From Hamiltosporidium tvaerminnensis (Eukaryota > Microsporidia > Dubosqiidae), in assembly GCA_022605425.2 (NCBI GenBank), contig JAKIMF020000001.1, forward strand, positions 1,986,501 through 2,050,500: DNA of 64,000 bases, written 5' to 3'. Both the position numbers and the translations under genes were made by a program. Numbering within the stretch: the first letter of the stretch is position 1; each line of letters starts with the position of its first letter. The notes beneath the pieces were generated by a model, which was not told the DNA's origin, did not search any database, and worked only from the letters and a program-made list of their open reading frames with translations. This document shows positions 11,889 through 24,359 of this stretch, one piece after another.

Positions 11889-14216
11889 CTAACTCCCCCT
11901 ACTTTGTAACAATATTTTCTTATTAACTTTCTCTTCAATAAATTTCATAGTTTCTGCTGCTAAATTTTCCTCTTCATCAATATATTTCAGTTCAATGTAA
12001 CCTTCATTATTAAACAAAAATTCATACCGACCGTAAGTCATTTCCTGTATATTACACCTCAAAAATATGATAAATCTAATTTTCTTTAAATTTGCAATAA
12101 ATATTAAATCTTTTTCTGATATATTTATTTGAACTAACTCCATTCTTTCTATTTTGTATTCTTGGTTAGCGCAAAATAATTCTGAAAAACTAATATTTTT
12201 AAACTTAATACAATATATATTAAATTCTACTAGACTCAATAAATTACATAATGCTTTTACATCTGAATTATCGATGGAAAACGCTCTGATAATTAGTTTC
12301 TTTATACTGCTAATATCATAGTTTTGAAATAAAAAATTTAAAGGACTTGGAGATGATTCCAAATCTGCTTTAGCTTTACTTGTGGCTTTAAAATCAAATT
12401 TTTCATTCATAGCTAGATTTTGCAATAAATCAATCATTTCATCAATATCCCAAAGATCTAACTCTGTAATATAAAAAATTTGATTGAAAAAACGGTTTAA
12501 CTTTATAATATTTCGTTTAGTAAAGTATATTTCTTGAAGACCTATCATCATATCTATCAACTTTGAAAAAATCAAATAACAATTATTGCGCTTTATAGCC
12601 CGGAAGTTAAAATATTTTATAGATTCGTTTCTATAAATTTCATTTTCAATATATATATTTGAATAATTTATTTCTAATCTTTCTAGCCCTTTTATATTTA
12701 AAATATCTTTTAAAAAATCAGATTTTATTTCAGAATATAAAATTTTAATAGATTTTATATTTTCTTCTAAAATAGTATTTTCAGTAGTAAAAAACCGTTT
12801 ATCATTTAAGTCTTTAAAAGTAATATAAATATTATTAAAACCCCCTTTATACTCATAAAAACATTTGACATCCAAATTCTTATTTTCGAATTCAGAATAT
12901 CGATTAATTTTAAATTTACCTTTAAAGTTATTTTCATTAAGTAACTTTAAATAAAAATCTTTATTTTTTTTTCGTATATAATTGATTTCATTGATAGATT
13001 CTTTAAGTTGATATTGTTGGTATTTATACTTCAGACTTTTTATTATAAACTCGGCTATATTAAGATCCTTTGCTTCGAATTCAGGAACTGTATATCTTTT
13101 ATAAGAATGATTTTCACAAAATATGAATTCCTCTATTTTACTTAAATGCTCTGTAAATATGAAAACTGTATCAAATTCAGATTCAATAAAAACCATCTTT
13201 TTTACATTTTTAAAATTTAAATTTGCATTTAGAGAACAAATGACATCATCATATATGTAACATTTGAAGAATACAATCTCATCAACCATGTTTTTTAAAT
13301 TTTGTAAAATAAAACACGAACTCTTCATATTCGCTCTATATAAATACCTTATATGCAAATATTTTATATCTAATGTATTTAGAAAAATTAAAAATAAACA
13401 TTGACTTTTATGATTCACAACCACTTTTTTGTCAAAAAATGTATTAAATTCGTAATTAATTACTAAAGTATGTTTTTTATCATCTGTAAATAACCCTTTA
13501 TATTCATCAGAAATATCATATTCATGTTCTTTTATAAAAAACGAAAATTTTAAATCTTTTCCGTTATTCAGTAGTTTACAAAATTCATGTAATATTTCTT
13601 TTACTAAATCCCGTGAAAAATAGTCTTGCCCGGTAAAATGAAACAATTCTTTTTCAATATCAAAAATTTGCATTTCATCAGATTGCACTAAAGAACACCA
13701 AATATTTTTTACCGCATTCCTAAATTTATTATCACATTCAACTCTAAAATATTCTAAAAAATATAATATTGTATAAAACTTCTCAATTGTCATTTCATGT
13801 ACCGGAAAATAATATGAAATTATAAACTCATAGAATATTAAAAAATCAGATTTCTTTATATGATGACAGAGATATATTTCTATATTATTGTTTATTTTGT
13901 TAAACTTTTCGAATATATCAAACTTAAGACCAATTCTCTCAATAAATTCTATACAATACTGTTCATATTGCCTATTTGAATCTCTGACAAGCATTCTTTC
14001 CAAACATTTTTTTTCGTCATTTTCATTAGTCTCATCTCTTTTGATTTGACATAGACATTCGGGTTTGTGTTCATTATTAATTGAATCCATGTCCGACTCT
14101 TCATTTTCCTTTACAACATTAAATATAATATTTCTTTCACTCGAATGATCGATAAACACAAAAATAAGTGGTTTGTATAATAACGTTATCAGATTGAAGC
14201 AGAGATTAAATTTCAT
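11889..14216 (-). CDS. leucine-rich-repeat-like protein with N-terminal hydrophobic segment, 775 aa
   Basis: A single intact frame of 775 codons. Residues 1-25 are hydrophobic (FNLCFNLITLLYKPLIFVFI), suggesting a signal peptide or anchor; an alternative start is Met42. Residues about 85-200 form an alpha-helical region with a BTB/BACK-like look (SDFLIFYEFIISYYFPVHEM, then FSRDLVKEILHEFCKLL). Residues about 240-740 consist of irregular repeating LxxLxxLxI strands typical of the divergent leucine-rich repeats found in microsporidian protein families. The protein is rich in Asn, Lys, Ile and Phe. The role is unknown; expanded LRR families in microsporidia are usually taken as host-interface or adhesion proteins, which is family-level inference only. 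A broken relative of about the same length occupies 30413-32735. Confidence 0.7.
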   Translation of the reverse strand: MKFNLCFNLITLLYKPLIFVFIDHSSERNIIFNVVKENEESDMDSINNEHKPECLCQIKRDETNENDEKKCLERMLVRDSNRQYEQYCIEFIERIGLKFDIFEKFNKINNNIEIYLCHHIKKSDFLIFYEFIISYYFPVHEMTIEKFYTILYFLEYFRVECDNKFRNAVKNIWCSLVQSDEMQIFDIEKELFHFTGQDYFSRDLVKEILHEFCKLLNNGKDLKFSFFIKEHEYDISDEYKGLFTDDKKHTLVINYEFNTFFDKKVVVNHKSQCLFLIFLNTLDIKYLHIRYLYRANMKSSCFILQNLKNMVDEIVFFKCYIYDDVICSLNANLNFKNVKKMVFIESEFDTVFIFTEHLSKIEEFIFCENHSYKRYTVPEFEAKDLNIAEFIIKSLKYKYQQYQLKESINEINYIRKKNKDFYLKLLNENNFKGKFKINRYSEFENKNLDVKCFYEYKGGFNNIYITFKDLNDKRFFTTENTILEENIKSIKILYSEIKSDFLKDILNIKGLERLEINYSNIYIENEIYRNESIKYFNFRAIKRNNCYLIFSKLIDMMIGLQEIYFTKRNIIKLNRFFNQIFYITELDLWDIDEMIDLLQNLAMNEKFDFKATSKAKADLESSPSPLNFLFQNYDISSIKKLIIRAFSIDNSDVKALCNLLSLVEFNIYCIKFKNISFSELFCANQEYKIERMELVQINISEKDLIFIANLKKIRFIIFLRCNIQEMTYGRYEFLFNNEGYIELKYIDEEENLAAETMKFIEEKVNKKILLQSRGS

Positions 14217-15829
14217 AAATTTTTAAAAAAAAATACGTATTTATAGTTTTAAAATCAATTTACTATTTTAGTTTTTAGTTAAAAATTTTGATTTTTTTCA
14301 AAAAACGTCAAAAATGATTTGTCCTATAAATCTCAATTAATCAAAATTTTATAAAATGTTTTAGAAGTTTGTAAATTAAAAGGAGTAAGTATGAACAATT
14401 GTTGGTATTTCTAAACGTCAAATTTTATTGAATAAAAATACTATTTTTAGAATTTAAATGAACGAATATTTTTTTCGACGTTGACCCTTTTTTGTAGTTT
14501 AAAGAATCAATAATTGACTGTTACTTAGATATCAGTTAAGTTTTATATTACTAATTAAACAAAAATTAGATTCTTTTAGTTTTTGAAGAATTTCTCTCGT
14601 TAAAAAATACTAAATTTGATTATTTTTCGAATCAGAATCATATTTCTTAAAATGACAGTTTTCTTTTGTTTGATTTTGTATCCAATGGCAAATAATGGTA
14701 TAAAAAAAGTAAAGAAAGTTGATAAAATGTAATAGTATAGATTGTATGTTCTCGAAACGTAAATTTAACAAATGAATAAAACAAGTCATTGGGAAATATA
14801 CCAAATATATTTTTAAACAAAATTTTAATATTTTTTTTAATGACCTAGTTTTACTAAGAATTTTCTATTTTATTTATATATTAAAAGTATTTTTTCATTT
14901 TTACTCACACCTATAAATTATAAAATTTATATTTGTTTAATTACATTTCTTGAGCTAATTGGAATTCTGCAATTATTATGTTATTAGGACATGTTTTCGA
15001 GAAGTAAAATTCGTTAATTAAAACAAAATTTTAAATGCTTTTGTTAGCGTTCGAAGATTTTAGTGAAGAGAAATCTAAAATACGATTATAAAATTAAACA
15101 GCAAACCCAAACAAAACGGGATAAGAATGTCAACGAAGAAACATTAAAAATATTCGCTATTAAACTTATTATATATAATATAGCCTTGTAAAACTAAGAA
15201 GTATTAATAGACTTGTTCGTATATTCAGAATACTATCTTTTATTAAAACAATTTTCATAAATTCAAGTCTCTGTACGTATAGACAGCTAAAAACTTCTAG
15301 ATATTTGTATTTAAGTGATTTTTTTTAAAAACAATTGTTTATTTTGTGCCAAAAATTAGATGGATAGTAACCAAAGAGCAAAAATCGCCCGAAATGTAAA
15401 CAAATTAAAGATTATTTTTAAAGAAAACATAAAGAAGATTAGGAATTTTAAAATATTATTATGATTTACTTTTATATTGTTAGGTTTAATTTACCATAAA
15501 AGATGCTTATGTTTTGAAAATATTTTAAATTGGACTAGAAAGAACGAGGGATATCACTTTTGTTGATAATTACTTTTTTAACAACTGCTAGATAGTTCAA
15601 TTTTCTTTAAAAAACTAACATAATTTTCTACAGGTAGCATATTTCATATTTTTTTAGATATTGACAGAGTTTTGAGGTTTACTCATGATTGTACTTTAAA
15701 AAAATATCATTATTCCATAAATAACATAAATTATAAATCTTTTAATCTAAAAATCTGTAAAATTAAATAAAAAAACAGGGAAAGTGCCTAAAGTTTGTTA
15801 ATTTTTGTTGCTTTAGTGTTTCCTAGGAC
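14217..15829. other. AT-rich DNA without a supportable gene
   Basis: About 1.6 kb upstream of the LRR-like gene. Frames are short and closed; nothing recognisable was found. The first 60 bases or so presumably hold that gene's promoter, but no motif is distinct. Confidence 0.45.
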
Positions 15830-16240
15830 CAAATCAAACCTGGGTTCTCCCGGGATTTTAAATCTCTCTTATCACTCTAATAAAAAGGAATCAAATAAAT
15901 TTTTAGCTAAAATATATCTTGGAAGTTTTTATAAGTTTACCAGACGCTGCAAGATCATATCAAAGGGTATAACCTGATACGTGGCTTCACATGTTATCAT
16001 CAACATTCACCCTTGTACGAGCCTTGGCCTTCCTTCTGAATACCGCTCATTGGTTTTTTTCCAGGGGGTTTTTCTACTCTTTCGGGGTTAGTAACAGTGT
16101 AGTTTTAAAAGGTGAGTTGATAGCCTTATGCCTAAAACGGGGGACCGGTCCCTTTTAGTCGCCTCTTACACAAGCAGAGTATACTCTAAGCCAATTCTTT
16201 CCCGGCATGGTGGGGGAAACTAGCTTTACATGCTCTATAA
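15830..16240 (-). repeat. dispersed repeat related to the 5' region of the APE-type element
   Basis: This GC-richer block contains two shared modules. The right module (about 16010-16235) matches 50483-50712 and, in reverse orientation, the sequence at about 7385-7560 that forms the left end of the decayed APE-type element. Landmarks are GGGACCGGTCCC, CTTTTAGTCGCCTCTTAC and AAGCCAATTCT. The left module (15830-15990) matches 29945-30130 in reverse orientation (TTTTTAGCTAAAATATATCT; GGTATAACCTGATACG). The order of modules is the same in each copy, so this is probably one element's 5' leader, scattered as fragments. Confidence 0.6.
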
Positions 16241-16633
16241 AATATATACTTTTCTGCGTTTCTTTGTCTCTCTTTCTCCTAATCTAAAAGAGGAAGGCTA
16301 GGTCTCTATGCTTATACATTATAATTATCATAAAGTTCAATGGTTTTCTTCATTTTATTTTTATAAAAAAAATACAAACTATGCTTTTAGAAAAAAGTTT
16401 TAGCATTTTGTAGACTTTCTCCTCTTTATAGTTTTTTATAAAATACCGAATATTAAGTGTGATTATCATTCTAAAAGAAATCTTTAGATATCATTTTTGC
16501 ATTATTCAAATACAAATTTCATCAGAGTGTTTTTAAAAGTGTTTTTCTCGACACAATCTTAAAAATAATATAAATATTTTTCTAAAATAGTAAGAAGAAG
16601 ATAAATATTTGTGTATAGCTTACACGAAATTAT

Positions 16634-16663
16634 TATAAAAAACCCAAAATTAAGGGTTTTTTG
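16634..16663. other. hairpin-forming inverted repeat
   Basis: AAAAAACCC and GGGTTTTTT flank an 8-base spacer (AAAATTAA), giving a 9-bp perfect stem. It is not linked to any supported gene, so a termination role cannot be claimed. Confidence 0.4.
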
Positions 16664-17300
16664 CTGTTTTCTTATAAAAAAAGGAATATCTTTGCGAATG
16701 ATTTTTTTATTCATTCTATTTCTTTTAACACTTGCTCCATTGTTCTTAAGCTAGGTGGTTTTTATTTTATTCTTATATTTGATTAAAAATGAATGGTAAC
16801 CCAATAGCATCAGAATAAACGTTTTTTTTGCATGATTTAACAAGAAAACGACACTAAAGACTGGTTTTTTATAAATTCTTATATTGACTTGCAAGTACGC
16901 AATTCGACTAGTATTTAACCTGATGATAAATAAAATGCATTTTCTCCTGCTTGGCTTCATATTTCTGGTTTTCAGATCTAAAGTCTGGGGTTTTGATTAA
17001 TATGCTAGGCTGTTCGTGCTTATCAAAAAAATAACATAGCATTATGGGTTAGTTATTTTTTAAACAGATTTTTATCATTACCTGCAATAGAAATTATTGT
17101 ATAATATTAAATTATAAAAAAAAGTTTTGTGGCTTTGAGTCTTAGGAGATATAAAGATCACTTCTTAATGAACTTTACGTTGTGTTAGTTGCTCTTCAAC
17201 TGCTAAATAAACGCTCCTTTATTTTTTTAGTTAAAATCTAATAGTGTACCTTACTGTGATCTCGTTTTATTTTTATATATGGTTGTTTCTTTCTTTATAG

Positions 17301-17408
17301 ATGGAATACGATCCACGGGGAATTAGAGCTTTGTTAAGGGTAGGCGCACCGAAGACATGTCTTCTTTTGATTGGCAAGGCTTCGGCAAAACATAAACTTT
17401 CTTTTTAA
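17301..17408 (+). other. short GC-richer open frame, 35 aa
   Basis: ATG-initiated and 35 residues long, starting MEYDPRGIRALLRVGAPKTC. It stands out against the AT-rich surroundings by base composition. No homology is recognised; it may be a fragment of a decayed or transferred gene rather than a functional peptide. Confidence 0.2.
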
Positions 17409-19389
17409 AAGATTAAGAGCGTATTACCATGAAACAAACCTGCATTTCATAAACAAATTTTGATATTCTATCTAGCTAATGCGTTGTATTTTCTTATTTC
17501 CCTAATTTAATTTAATATTCGTACCGAGAAAACAAAATAGATAATGAATACAGAAAGGAAAAACAGAAGTGGTGTTGTTTTTGCTTTATGTAGTAATACC
17601 AATTTTTGTCTGAGGAAACTACATATCTCGCGAATCAATAGTATCAAATGCTTCTTCTTAAACTAATCATAATCTGAATCTCGGAATAGTCTGTAGATTT
17701 TAGGAACAAAATTTCAAGCTTAAAAACGAGGACGTAAATTTCAATATAATTTATTATAGAAATTAAGAGCTGGACAAGCTGTAAGATACATAAAATTTTT
17801 ATGTAACAATAATTTTTTGGAAAACATGGTAAACTAATTTAAGAACTAGAATTATTTAAATCTTATCAAAGAAGAAATCTTGGGGATATTGCCTTGAAGG
17901 GTTCAATACATTTTAAATGATTTTTTTATCTCCAAACACAGTAGCAAGAAGATTTATGGACATTACATTCGATATAAATCAGACCCTCGGATAGTTTTAT
18001 TTGGCTCTGGATGTGCTAAATGATATTTCAAATATTACTGAAAAATTATTTATTCGAAAATTTTATTGACAAATGGAAGGTTTATAAAGAACCATTAGAT
18101 GTTTTTAGTATTCAAAGCACGGCCAATAGACAAGATATTTACGATCAAGTCGAAAAATCATAGAAGGTGATATTCAAATTATATTACAACTAAATAAGGA
18201 AAGATATAATGCGAGGAAATATGTTTTTGTTACTCTTATATTTTCAATCAGGAGATTAAGGTAATTCAAAATCATTTATAATACATTTATTATTTCTAAA
18301 AAATCGTTATATGGAGTATACTTGAAATTGTCACGGCTTATATACCCGTCATTTAACCTTCAACTATATAGAATTGCACGTACTTAAAACTTGTCAATTA
18401 CGTGAGTAAATTTGGGAAATTTCCGAAGATGATTTACAACAGACTAGTTCAGTTCGCTAACTTGCCGTACAAACATTTATATGCAGTTTTAAAGTTATTG
18501 CAATCATTGAAATTTTTTCTGAAATGACTCAGCTTCTTTCTGATTCACAAAGCAATAAATGAGTATGGAAGTTGTTTTTTTGTACGGATTAATCTGAATT
18601 ATTGAAGCATTTTAATTTTAAATCTCAAAGAAATAAAAAAAAGACAGAACCCGAATTTTGAATCATATTTAAAAATTCTATCAAAATAGTCTTCTTTACG
18701 CGAAGGCTCGAACAAATTTCTTATTCATTTGAATAGGTGCGCAATATTTAGCGAAAAAAAATAAAGCTGTTTATAAGACGTGTAATAAAAACTTTAGATA
18801 CTTTGAAAATATATTTTGATGTAGTTTTTCTTGTTTCATTTTGCAAAAAAATCATATTTAAATTCTTTAAATCTCTTTTCGGCTGATCTTGAAAGGCAAG
18901 TACCGGAGTTTAATTGTAAGTAATAGATATGCAATGCACAAGTGCTTTTTTAAAAAATAATTGAATTCAAAATTAATTGAATTTTATAAGAGTCTTTCCG
19001 CTTCGTATTTACACTAAGTTCATACATTTTCTCGAGGTTTTATTTACGCTTTTAACAAAATCTATCTATTTGAAGAAACATTCCTTAAAATAAAATATAC
19101 AAAAATGTTGAAAGCTAAATAAGAAACAAACACTTGGTTTTTTTATTGATTATTTCTCCAATAAATTTAACTGAATTTCTTATAGCTTGGGGAACTCCTT
19201 AACTATATCAATTTCTAAAAAAAATATGCTATTATTATTTGTTATTATATTTTTTGACTTGAAATGATGAAAAATATGATTAATTGTTTAAAAAATGTAG
19301 AAAACCATATAAATTCTCTTTTATTACAACTTCTTCATAAAAATACCCAAATATTTTCTTTCTTTGTATAAATTTTTGTATTTATTTCA

Positions 19390-21216
19390 TTTTGTTGTGT
19401 ATTGATCTATGGAGCCGAAAGCTTAATGAAAAAAACCCAAAGATGACATTAAAGACATATGCAGAATCTCGTGAGGCTAATAATATTATTATTTGATGAT
19501 CTCTGATCCCTGAAAAAGATGAACAAACATTTTAGAAAATGACGGAAGAGGTGAATGAAAAATATACGATTAGAAATAAACAAAGAGAAATCGGCTACAA
19601 AAAACCCGTGTTTTAAAGATACAGCCACTCTTTTTCAATGAAAAGGTTATTAAAAATACTTAAGAACAAAGGAAAATAGCAGAGGAATCCCAAGAAGTAT
19701 GTCGTTCGAGGAAGTACAATAAAACATAAAGCACAAGTAGAAAAACTTTTTCGCAACAAAATTGAATGCTAAAAATTTTTTTTCTACAAAATATCAACAT
19801 CCGATATCACCAACCCACTGCCAAATAAAAGTGCCTTCTCTTGAACAACTTACTTCTTTAAGTTAGATTATGCAATGCGTGCACTGCTAGTACAGAATAA
19901 ATACATCTACGCCTAGGATGTAAATAACGTCTATACCTTTTCCGTAAAGAACTATGAAGAAGTTTATATAGTGTAGACTTTAAAAGCGAATATGCTTTTG
20001 CAACACTTGGATTGCCTTGAAAAACATAAAAATACATCGACCAGAAGAGCAGCAATCATAAAGGTTGAAAATAATTATAAAACCCACTTTTCACTAAAAA
20101 AACTTTTCAAAAATTAAATTCGAGTTGGAAGAAAAAGTCACAAAGAAGAATTTGGAAGAAGCTAGACTAGCTACCCTATATACCGAAATCAAAAACTGAA
20201 AAATACATTTAATGTTATAAAGCTAGTGATAACGAGCTGCTAAGTGTAAATTACTCTTCAAGAGGGTTAAAGAAAGGAAGTATAAGACAATCTGATCAAG
20301 CAGTGTTCTGTTCTATATAAGATAGAAGTAGATTGCCGGAGTGCTGAAGGTATTTCACACGCAGCAACTAAATCTGTTTAACGGTAAACTACTTAACAAC
20401 AAGATGTGAGAAAAAGCTAGAGTGACTATACTAGACCACATAATGAAGTTGCACAATGCAAATACTTACTCCTATTATATAAATATTAATTCAAGTCTTT
20501 AAAACAAATTATGAGTCTTTCGATATAAAAATTTTTTTGATAATGAGCATGCAGAGGTAAAAGTGAACACTAGAATAAAAACAGATGTCAAGATTGGTGT
20601 AACAGACCCGATATATTTATGTGAGACAAGAGACAGAATAAGATAACCCTCATTAAGGCAGGAATCTCATCTAAAACTTTCTTTAAATAGTTGAAAAGGA
20701 GAAACTTAAGAAGTTCGAACTATTAGCAAATAAGTTCGCCATCGTTCATAAATGTAGTGTAGAGATAATTCCTTATGTGATGACTTGGAACTGTATTGGA
20801 ACAAAATACCATAAGATGTTGTTAAAAGACTACAAATACCTATGAATGTAGAGGCAGGTATACAATCTATAGTACTCAAAAAGACTGTCGAAAAAATTTC
20901 TTTTTGTCGACGATGAGGAAGTGAATACGGGCTAAATGCCGAAGAGAGCTAGGAAAAAGCATCATTAGGTGTTATTTAAGGAGCTACGATGCAATAAAAA
21001 CCAACACATCCTTTAAAGCAAGTAGACAACGAGGAAGATGGTGTTAAAACGGAAATTAGAAAAAGTCTTTTACCCCTTATTTTAGATAGCATAATCACAG
21101 CAGAGGAACACAATTAATGCAGATGAAAACTCGGATTTAGAAGAAAAGATGGAAGTGGTTGAAATAGGTAAAATAATTATTTAAAAGATAAAATTAGTTA
21201 ACCCAGAATTTTATTG
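19390..21216 (+). mobile_element. R4-like retrotransposon relic, copy E (5'-truncated, plus strand)
   Basis: This aligns in sense orientation with the complete copies from the RT palm (GTTGTGTATTGATCTATGGA, corresponding to the CMDPLS codons) through to the element 3' end (AACCCAGAATTTTATT at 21200-21215). A recognisable intact patch at about 19562 encodes LEINKEKSA. Stops and indels are scattered through the whole length. Its left end has no resemblance to the upstream half of the element, so it is a 5'-truncated insertion, as is common for target-primed reverse transcription. Clearly non-functional. Confidence 0.8.
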
Positions 21217-21694
21217 TATAAATGTATATCTCAAATTACTTTATTATAAAAATAATTTAGGACAAACCTAATTTGCTTATTATATTCTAAGTTAGTATCG
21301 AATTTTATCAATTAATGTCTTTTGAATATACGTCGTTCAAATTTACTTATTTTATTTATGTAGAAAGAAATACAATATTTTTTTATCAAGTACAAATTAT
21401 AAAAAATAATCTCTAAATAAAATATTAGGTAATCGATCGGTATTGGGTGGAGGTTTATTGTAAGAGTTTACGTGATTTGTTGGCAAACCAACCAAATAAG
21501 TTCATTTTATATTGAAATCATCCTGTTCTACATATACATTCATTCTGCTAAAATGTAGATTTAGTAAAATTTAGATGTGTATAATCTAATCGAATTACGT
21601 TATAGTTTATTTCAAAAACTATAAAAAGTCAAAAATTGGTTTTTTAAGAGAATATATAAATTGATTTTAGTTTAAAATTTATTTGCTTAAACAT
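21217..21694. other. AT-rich spacer
   Basis: Non-coding DNA between the R4-like relic and the next repeat; nothing recognised. Confidence 0.4.
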
Positions 21695-21826
21695 TCCATG
21701 GTTGCGTTGGGCTGAAAACTTAACCAATCCAAAGAAAAATCTATTTGGAAAACCTGTTTTTTTGGCAAATTTATGATTCATTCTTGGATTGTGTTTCTTA
21801 CATAAAGAAGAAGCGAGCTATTAAAA
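21695..21826 (+). repeat. dispersed 'YDSxLDCV' repeat, copy 1
   Basis: Shares TATGATTCATTCTTGGATTG and flanking patches with copies at 26838-26986 (opposite strand) and 44111-44260. One frame of each copy encodes YDS(S/F)L(D/N)CV preceded in two copies by VF(G/R)TPIT, so the repeat is likely a decayed coding segment of an unidentified element or gene family. Confidence 0.5.
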
Positions 21827-21989
21827 AATATGCATGGCGACATATATTTAAATTCGTTTTAAATTATTTCATAAATCAAAAATAAAGACATATTTATTTT
21901 TAATGTTGGAAGGAAATTTAGAAATCCTCAAAAATATTTTTAATTTCAATTTAAAATTTAAACATATATTTATTTGAAATTTTGTAACT

Positions 21990-22256
21990 ATGAATTCTAT
22001 TCTTGCTATGTTCTATTACATAAGTTTTGCAGTTTCGATGGACGTATATTCACTTCTTACGTTTTATGGTAAATCTACACGTACACAAAACAAATTGGAT
22101 TTAAATTATAACAACAATGACTCAGAAAATAACCCAAATATTTCGCGGTTAAACAAACTAAAGAGAGAAATAGATGTTCCGAGGATTATATCTAATATAG
22201 AAAAAATTGAAAAGCAAAAAACGACACCAAAACCCCGTGACTCAACATTTCCTTAG
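21990..22256 (+). CDS. hypothetical small protein with N-terminal hydrophobic segment, 88 aa
   Basis: ATG-initiated, 88 codons. Residues 1-25 are hydrophobic (ILAMFYYISFAVSMDVYSLL), like a signal peptide or anchor. The remainder is hydrophilic and Asn/Lys-rich (NYNNNDSENNPNISR) and ends in a Lys/Pro-rich tail. This architecture is common among small secreted microsporidian proteins, but no family is recognised and a chance frame cannot be excluded. It lies 160 bases downstream of a dispersed repeat. Confidence 0.35.
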   Translation: MNSILAMFYYISFAVSMDVYSLLTFYGKSTRTQNKLDLNYNNNDSENNPNISRLNKLKREIDVPRIISNIEKIEKQKTTPKPRDSTFP

Positions 22257-24359
22257 ATCTTATTAATTCCTATCCTTTTTTTCTCTTGTATAATTAATAA
22301 AGTATATATTGTTTTAATTTTTTTTTTAATTTAAACGTGTTGTTACTTACCAACTTATTGCTCAATGGCTTAGAGCTGACTTAGAGATTGAACCATGTTT
22401 TCTAAAACTTCTACTTTTTGTGATCATTAGACTGTAATATTCGTTTATTACCAAGGATATTGTGATTTTTATATTTCCTTATGCAAGTAATTTTTGTACG
22501 AAAATAAAGTCGTCGACAGTCGAAATAACACTTTAAGTTATTTTTAATACTCGAATTTCGGACGTTTTTAAATATAGCACATCTGATATCTGGTTCTTTC
22601 GACCTCGTTTACAAATTTGAAATTTCATAGTATTTTTGAAACCGATATTCCCGCAGGTTCTCAGTCATCTTATTAGGTTATTGCTAATTCCTACATATAA
22701 TTAAAGATGGTTTACCATACATCCTTCGTCGCTTCGTTACGTTTTGCGAATTTCTATGCCTTACAAGCATGTATTCCTATGTCTAAGAAAGGCTTGATAT
22801 ATGTCTTGGCTACCATCGTTTAATTGTGACAACCGATTTGCAATTTAGAGTAGGTTCATGTATGCGAGTAATACTAGATAAAGTCTTTACTTTTCCTGTG
22901 CAGTTGTAGTTATAATTCTTTTTGAGATACCTAGATACTATCCGATTAGATGGTTTCTAAACAATACTTACGGTGTTTAGGTAGTGTTAATAACTGGTTA
23001 ATCACATAAACGTGCCTTTATTCATTTATTTAGACCAATTTTTTTCATATGTGCTCTACTTATTTCTTTTCAAGCATCGCCTGAATTTCTCACTATTCTA
23101 CCGATGTTTTGAGGATAGATAAACGACCCTATCTTTTTTTACAGAGTTTCTTTCATGCTATTTCTAAGATTTAAATGGCTTTTTAGAGCTTTAATTTAAG
23201 ACAAACAAAGAATCTCTTTGTATCAAAGCATGGCACTTAACAAACTTTCTGAAACCACCTTTTCTTGCCGAATTTATTTAAAAACTTATTTAATTAGGCA
23301 TTATTATGTTATTTTTCTACGTGGCATACTATATTTGTCACTTTGTTACAATATTCATTTGAAAGGATAAATAAAATATGTCAGTTAACTTCGGATTATT
23401 TCAAAACTTATGAATATTTGCAAAGCTTGGATATCATTGCACCCATATTCTCGATCAAATTTTCACAAGACATGAAACAAATAATAAATTATGTTTATAT
23501 TAAATTCTAAATTAACAAATATTCTATCTTTTTTACAATTTTTTTGATCATTTTTAACACCCTCTACTTTTCTTCAAATTATAAAGATTCTTTAAATAGG
23601 CTTGTTCCTCCAAAGATGTTATGACATCTAAAATAAAAAATAAAATATTTTTATGTATTTGCTCGTTTAACACGTCTTTTTTGTTATTCGCTTGCCCTAA
23701 GAAGTTTTTTGATAGTTAAAGAATCTAAGATTTAAAAATGCAACTTTATGGCTCACTTTAATAGCTCTCTTCGGAATTTTCTTCTGACTGCTATTCTCTT
23801 TATCTATCAAGGAAAATAGTTTCATTCTCTCTTTATAAGCTTTCGACACAATATATGCTTCATAATTCCTGAAATTTTTAGTCTTCACGCTACTTCTTTT
23901 GGTATTTTTAAACAACACCATTTATGTTATTGAATAGAGGATTACCATAACCTTATATTTATTATGTAATCTAATCTGTTTTTGAAGCGTCAAATTTGTT
24001 CGTTTCTCTGTTAAATCATTTTAAATATGTCTCTAGTTCTTATTTCAATCCATGTGGATCATCTATTTTTGCTCTTATCAAAAATAAATTTCCAAACCCT
24101 TTATTGCAACAATCGATATCTGTTTTATCTGTATTTCTCTTTTCTACCTCTAACTCGTTTTCAAAGAGTCATTCAACGAATTTAGACCTATTTTTTTAGA
24201 AGCTTAATCTATATGCAAATACATACATGCTCGAGATATCTAACTCTTCCTTATGCCGCCGAATATTATTTAAAATGTAATTCTACTACATAATAACTAA
24301 TCAATAATTTTTTAATAACTATAAAATTATATCATATTTAACTCATCAATGATAGAAAA
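22257..24359. other. gene-poor DNA, possibly decayed transposon
   Basis: About 2.1 kb. The part 22560-23160 has mixed composition with patches such as CTTCGTCGCTTCGTTACG, unlike pure AT-rich spacer, so it may be an old element, but no domain could be read. A 74-codon basic frame on the minus strand at 23697-23921 begins with ATG but has no recognisable feature, and I do not call it as a gene. Confidence 0.35.

Larger units (their letters stand above)
16241..19389. other. AT-rich DNA without a supportable gene
   Basis: About 3.1 kb with only short chance frames. Two small oddities are listed separately: a perfect hairpin at 16634-16663 and a GC-richer 36-codon frame at 17301-17408. The segment 17900-18700 has patches that look formerly coding (mixed GC, fewer homopolymers), but no family could be assigned. 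Confidence 0.4.

Noticed and set aside
15795-15977. 60-codon plus-strand frame as a gene
   Set aside because: It lies inside the dispersed repeat and has no counterpart frame in the other repeat copies.
16751-16960. 69-codon minus-strand frame starting MKPSRRKCILF
   Set aside because: Short, no upstream signal, no recognisable family, and located in repeat-rich non-coding DNA.
23697-23921. 74-codon minus-strand basic frame as a gene
   Set aside because: It has an ATG but nothing else in support; composition fits chance in AT-rich DNA.
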